From NCBI RefSeq assembly GCF_964340395.1, contig NC_135555.1, positions 182,001-246,000 of the forward strand: a stretch of DNA of 64,000 nt, written 5' to 3'. The position numbers were made by a program, and so were the translations under genes. Positions 60,300-64,000 of the stretch are shown in pieces. The notes below the pieces were generated by a model. The model was not told where the DNA came from and did no database searches. It saw only the letters and a list, made by a program, of their open reading frames with translations. How positions within the stretch are numbered: position 1 is the first letter of the stretch; the number at the start of each line of letters is the position of its first letter. This DNA is from Glandiceps talaboti (lineage: Eukaryota > Hemichordata > Enteropneusta > Spengelidae).

Positions 60300-61495
60300 T
60301 ACCCAAATCAAACACTGGTAATATAATTTTGATGTGAACAACTTCAAAACAATTTCTTCCCAGCCCCAGCCCTCCCCCACTGTAAATATTCTGACCCCAG
60401 CCTTAGTTGAAATCTGTCAGTACAAAGGAACAAGGTTACAATAATTAGATATAATTCACACTGAAGATGCCCAAGTCATGCAAGTGATTAATAATATTTA
60501 TCCTAGTTTCACAACTGGCACCCCACAGTAGCCTGGAATACTAATGAACTTAAGAAATATTCTGTTGCTAAAACTAGTAAAAACTTTGGGCTACCGACCT
60601 GGCCACAAAATCCATGTTGCATGTGAAATTAATCAGTGCCAACATTTATATACCATGAAATATAATAGGAAAATGAATTACTGTTAATATTTGATTTTAG
60701 TGACGCCTCTGCTCTCCAACCCAACTCCTTTAAATTTATGTTTTATGGTCATGTATATTGCAGATTGTCTGTACCACAAATCAGTGATGCAATACTCAGC
60801 AACATGACATCATGTAGGGGGGTCATATATTTGCATATGAATAGAAGGTATCACAGGGGTTCCCCTAACACAGTACAGGAGTCTCTGGCATATCGGTTTC
60901 ATTTTAATTTATAATATCAAAAAGTGAACGCTGTTCAGTTTCTACATACACATATTTCTGTGATCTTTACATTCTGGACTAGAGGTACACTTGATAGCGA
61001 CCTTACAGTTGGTCTCAAGTGGGGGAAATGCCATGAGGTAGAACATTCCAGAATTCTCTGGACTTGAGGCCTTTACACCACTGCACTGCAGAACAATGGC
61101 CCTGTGTGGGTGGTATGTGGGTGAGAAGGCACATGACATGACACTGATGACATGTTACATGAGGATTTTTTAGGTTCTCAGTAATTACCGAGATGTTCAC
61201 TTTTGTAAAAATTCATTTTTCCATAACGAATTATTAAACATAATTATATACTTGATGACTTGCATTATTTGATCGCCACACATACACACATTACATACAC
61301 ACTCTGTACCTATCATTTCAGCAGGCATTTTCACACAATAGCATATCATCATCATGTCAAAGTTCAAGGCGATTATTTCAGGGACATTTGACTTCAGTGT
61401 AGTCTGTCATGGCATGCCAACTGAGAGAATGAAACATAAGGAGAGCATGTGTTTTACAACCATTGTCATATTAGTTAACTTTTGAACTATGCTAG
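60300..61495. other. intergenic sequence between SPIDR and C/EBP
   Basis: Mostly unique. A 65-residue minus-strand ORF (60942-61139) with five cysteines has an acceptor-like CACCCACACAG inside but no partner exon. Nothing else is supported. Confidence 0.35.
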
Positions 61496-61501
61496 TATTG
61501 G

Positions 61502-61612
61502 AAACTGGCACATTTTCTCACCATCTACCAAGTATCAAGAAACATGGAAGTAAAACCTTGGTGGTACGGTACTTCCATGCTAGGAGAAAATGTTCGAGTC
61601 AACTGCCAGTTT
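61502..61612. repeat. nested three-part inverted repeat
   Basis: Three pairs of perfect arms lie in nested order: AAACTGGCA (61502-61510) with TGCCAGTTT (61604-61612), ACATTTTCTC (61510-61519) with GAGAAAATGT (61584-61593), and CATGGAAGTA (61543-61552) with TACTTCCATG (61570-61579). The whole could fold as one hairpin with internal loops. It lies about 440 bases beyond the C/EBP stop. Confidence 0.75.
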
Positions 61613-61799
61613 GATATAATCTACCAGTAGTACCATATGATGTCATATTTTTTAAAACAGGGTTCTTTAAATCTGAAGATTTCTTCATTTTCAAATTAAA
61701 TGGATATTTCTAGGGACAGGGTAGGGGGGGGGGGGTTTAGATATTTTATGAAATGACACAACGAGTAATTCACATTTGTGACAGGTACTGTCAACTCGG

Positions 61800-61805
61800 T
61801 TTAAT
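61800..61805 (-). terminator. possible poly(A) signal of the C/EBP gene
   Basis: ATTAAA on the minus strand, 250 bases after the stop. No AATAAA was seen nearby, so this is the best nearby candidate only. Confidence 0.3.
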
Positions 61806-62054
61806 CATGATTCCACATAGACCCATTTCAACAGGGTCTAAAGATTCATATGCAATACAAATTAGTACAACCTCACATCACTTGATTTATAAAACACAAG
61901 ATACTTAATAACTACTTTGGAAATGTATCTATATAAATTCAGACATGACAGACAGTGTATAAATAAGTATAATTTCTGAACCAGAAAACTGGACATATAC
62001 TGTAAGACAGGAAAAAGTTTGTATTCCGTCACTATGTTATCATCGTTACATAAA

Positions 62055-63080
62055 TTACATGGAGTCAGTGCCGTTAAATACGGGTGTTTGAACTCCAACA
62101 TTAGTGAAAAGTGTCTTGAGGACGGTAAGTTCTTTTGTTAAAAGTTCTACTTTCTTCTGCAGTCGGTCGTTTTCTTCTTGGAGATCAGAAACCTTGCGTT
62201 GTGTCTCGCTTTGCTTCTGCTTGCTCTTCTCTCGAGATTTTCTGACAGCTACGTTGTTTCTTTGTCGACGTTGCCTGTATTCTTCGCTTTCTTTATCTAT
62301 CATGCGTTTACCCTTCACGATCGCCTTCCCCGCCGGTGCCGATTTCAATGGATTTCGTGTACCCGACGGTTTGGCGTCCACAGTATTCGCTTGACACTGG
62401 CTAGGTCCGCTATCGTCGTTTTCTATCTTGACGACGATCTTTCGCACGCTGTCCACCTCGTCGACGTTTAATCTTGTACTTTCACCAATCTGAGGCATGT
62501 GTTCCGTATTTTCTGTTGGAAATTCTTGTTTTATATCACCTACTTTGATCAGGTCTGGTATTGACGATGCGTTGTCGTCACCTTGCGTCGATGTCGTGCT
62601 AACGGGGTTGACCGTAGAAGTTGAAGCGGCGGAAAGGAACCCAAACTCCTGGAACAGGTCGTCGTTCTTTACCGTCGTTCCTGATGGATCGAGATAGGAG
62701 CTGAGATCTATCGAACCTTCGTTTTCATATAGATCGCCGTAATCAGCCAATAGGGGTCCGTCTTCAAACAGGAAAACTGGGTTTTTCTTGCCAGCTTTGG
62801 TGTCTACCTCAGAATCGTAAAAGGTCGCCGGTGAATCCATCGCTTTTACGTTCAGCTGGCATGGTGAGGTTTCTTGAATATTTCGGTCGGAGAAAGCCGT
62901 GATTTCACTGAAATCCAGACTGAGTTCACTGAAAGGAGTTATCTTGACGGTTGGTTTGCACAAATCAGGGTAAAATGTTTCTTTACGGCGAATTTTGGCC
63001 GCAAATTCCGACGACTTTGTCCAACAAACGTTATACAGTCTCTGTACAGCTGGTTTAGTTCCAGAAAGTGCCGACGTCAT
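62055..63080 (-). CDS. CEBP: C/EBP-family bZIP transcription factor, single exon, 341 residues
   Basis: Nuclear DNA-binding regulator of the C/EBP alpha/beta/delta/epsilon group. The bZIP lies at the C-terminus: DKESEEYRQRRQRNNVAVRK and SREKSKQKQ (residues 262-290) is the C/EBP basic region, followed by a zipper with leucines at 300, 307, 314 and 321. The activation half keeps vertebrate-like blocks: MDSPATFYDSE at 81-91 (compare MESADFYEAE) and EGSIDLSSYLDP...DDLFQEF at 121-145 (compare ETSIDISAYIDP...ADLF). Two sumoylation-type motifs are IKQE (183-186) and VKIE (217-220). It is intronless, like vertebrate CEBPA, B and D. Two starts are possible, Met1 and Met81 (codon 62840..62838), which recalls the long and full-length isoforms of vertebrate C/EBPs. 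It lies tail-to-tail with SPIDR, as CEBPD does in human. Confidence 0.95.
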   Translation of the reverse strand: MTSALSGTKPAVQRLYNVCWTKSSEFAAKIRRKETFYPDLCKPTVKITPFSELSLDFSEITAFSDRNIQETSPCQLNVKAMDSPATFYDSEVDTKAGKKNPVFLFEDGPLLADYGDLYENEGSIDLSSYLDPSGTTVKNDDLFQEFGFLSAASTSTVNPVSTTSTQGDDNASSIPDLIKVGDIKQEFPTENTEHMPQIGESTRLNVDEVDSVRKIVVKIENDDSGPSQCQANTVDAKPSGTRNPLKSAPAGKAIVKGKRMIDKESEEYRQRRQRNNVAVRKSREKSKQKQSETQRKVSDLQEENDRLQKKVELLTKELTVLKTLFTNVGVQTPVFNGTDSM

Positions 63081-63385
63081 GTGAAACGTGGGTTTTACGT
63101 AGGAATGACCGCTTTGCAGGGATCTTGATATATCTATCCGCAGTAATTTAATTTTTTTTCTCCTTTTCTTAGGTATATTTTCTCTTATCCAAGCTCAATA
63201 TAAGTCTCTCTCAAAACTACGGTCATTACCACGTTATGGAGATATAGCCATAGTTTACCTAACAAATGGAGGAATTGTGGCTAACTTTATTACACTAGGG
63301 CGTGGATATTGCAGGTCAATTCTGAGTAAAAAGTCTAAAGCTGACCCGACAGAAATAGTACATGATATCATTTTTTAGCAATCTC

Positions 63386-63390
63386 ATTGG
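63386..63390 (-). promoter_or_regulatory. CCAAT box upstream of the C/EBP gene
   Basis: CCAAT on the minus strand, within GACCAATGAG, about 306 bases upstream of the first ATG. Other CCAAT elements occur near 63617 (plus) and 63684 (minus). Confidence 0.4.
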
Positions 63391-63441
63391 TCATCGGTAA
63401 AGACAGGTCGTGACAAGTTTTTGCCTCGCTTTCGGTTCGGT

Positions 63442-63451
63442 ATTGCGCAAT
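63442..63451. promoter_or_regulatory. perfect C/EBP-binding palindrome upstream of the C/EBP gene
   Basis: ATTGCGCAAT is the textbook optimal C/EBP dimer site. It occurs here as a perfect 10-bp palindrome about 361 bases upstream of the C/EBP start codon and about 52 bases beyond the CCAAT box. This suggests autoregulation, as known for vertebrate CEBPA and CEBPB promoters. Confidence 0.55.
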
Positions 63452-63736
63452 ATTTCATTATCACGCTGAAATTCAGGATGTTTTTTCTTTTTATTGACTA
63501 AAAATTGGGGAGCAAGCAATATCAAATGAAAAATGGATGTTGAACTTGTGGTATCGAACTTTGAAAGAGGAAATAAAAGTTATTTTTGAAAACGTCATGT
63601 AAGTGGTCTTAAAATAGTGACCAATCAAATTAAGTCTTCTTTGTGAGCCGTCCCAAGTTCAGTCCACACTAAAACGAGTTTTCATTGGTTGAAATGTATG
63701 TGATACGAAGCTGAATTACATCATTTACTATTACAG

Positions 63737-63878
63737 CCACAACGAAGTCACTGTCAGATAGATTATTGCAAGTCTCATTACAGCGCCTTAAACCCAAAAT
63801 TTCTCCAAAGACATCTAAAGGCTCGTAGGATCTTGAACACAGTTCATAGAGAAGATACTATCTCAACGTTCCATAAAG
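63737..63878 (+). other. possible exon of an unknown plus-strand transcript
   Basis: 142 bases between an acceptor-like TTACTATTACAG and a donor AAAG|gtaggt, with one frame open throughout (begins PQRSHCQIDYCKSHYS). No family is recognised and no partner exon is in the window. It points away from the C/EBP gene, so it could be a divergent transcript from its promoter region. Confidence 0.2.
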
Positions 63879-64000
63879 GTAGGTAGGTTATATCTGGATA
63901 ATTAGTGGGGTCACGCCTCGTCTACACGTACGTACGTCTGGTCAATCAGAGTTTAGCTTGGCTTCTTCAACATGCTTTGGGTTGGTTATGCAACGTAGTA

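Noticed and set aside
60942-61200. Cysteine-bearing minus ORFs between SPIDR and C/EBP
   Set aside because: One acceptor-like site but no donor, partner exon or family match.

Overview
This AT-rich window is animal nuclear DNA, most likely from a marine invertebrate. The genes have many short exons with standard GT-AG introns, intron phases match exactly from exon to exon, and tandem repeats, microsatellites and small DNA transposons fill much of the non-coding space. Protein similarity to the human orthologues is clear, but nothing I can see decides the phylum (lancelet, hemichordate or a lophotrochozoan would all fit). No bacterial, organellar, tRNA or rRNA feature was seen.

Layout. (1) 0.3-3.6 kb, minus: a small four-exon gene for a secreted cysteine-rich, EGF-like protein, invisible to a simple ORF scan. 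(2) 3.8-5.4 kb: a foldback-type DNA element with long inverted repeats built from short tandem repeats, carrying a LINE 3' fragment. (3) 8.8-9.5 kb, plus: CFAP410 (C21orf2), a cilium protein, here in a single exon. (4) 10.7-19.4 kb: a MITE, a candidate small secretory peptide gene, a 1.1-kb 32-bp minisatellite, two facing hammerhead-ribozyme motifs next to a long TA tract, and dispersed repeats. (5) 19.5-44.3 kb, minus: EDC4/Ge-1, the mRNA-decapping scaffold. I could place 24 coding exons giving 1432 residues, with at least six unrelated minisatellites in its introns. (6) 44.8-59.4 kb, plus: SPIDR, a homologous-recombination scaffold, 17 coding exons giving 936 residues, head-to-head with EDC4 over a 500-bp shared promoter region. 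(7) 62.1-63.1 kb, minus: an intronless C/EBP-family bZIP gene tail-to-tail with SPIDR, the same arrangement as human SPIDR-CEBPD, with a perfect C/EBP palindrome upstream.

The long ORFs in this window are almost all minisatellite translations, not genes; the real proteins lie in short exons that I joined by splice site, phase and homology. The most striking theme is tandem arrays that amplify 5' splice sites: a 48-bp array in SPIDR that starts at the end of exon 11 and repeats an in-phase donor about 30 times, a 30-bp array that copies the EDC4 exon 18 donor, and a 39-bp array in SPIDR intron 10 that repeats a consensus gtaagt donor-like motif.

The genes are not one pathway. EDC4 acts in cytoplasmic mRNA decay, SPIDR in nuclear DNA repair, C/EBP in transcription and CFAP410 at the ciliary base. 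Their arrangement (a shared EDC4/SPIDR promoter region and convergent SPIDR and C/EBP ends) is the main functional link visible.
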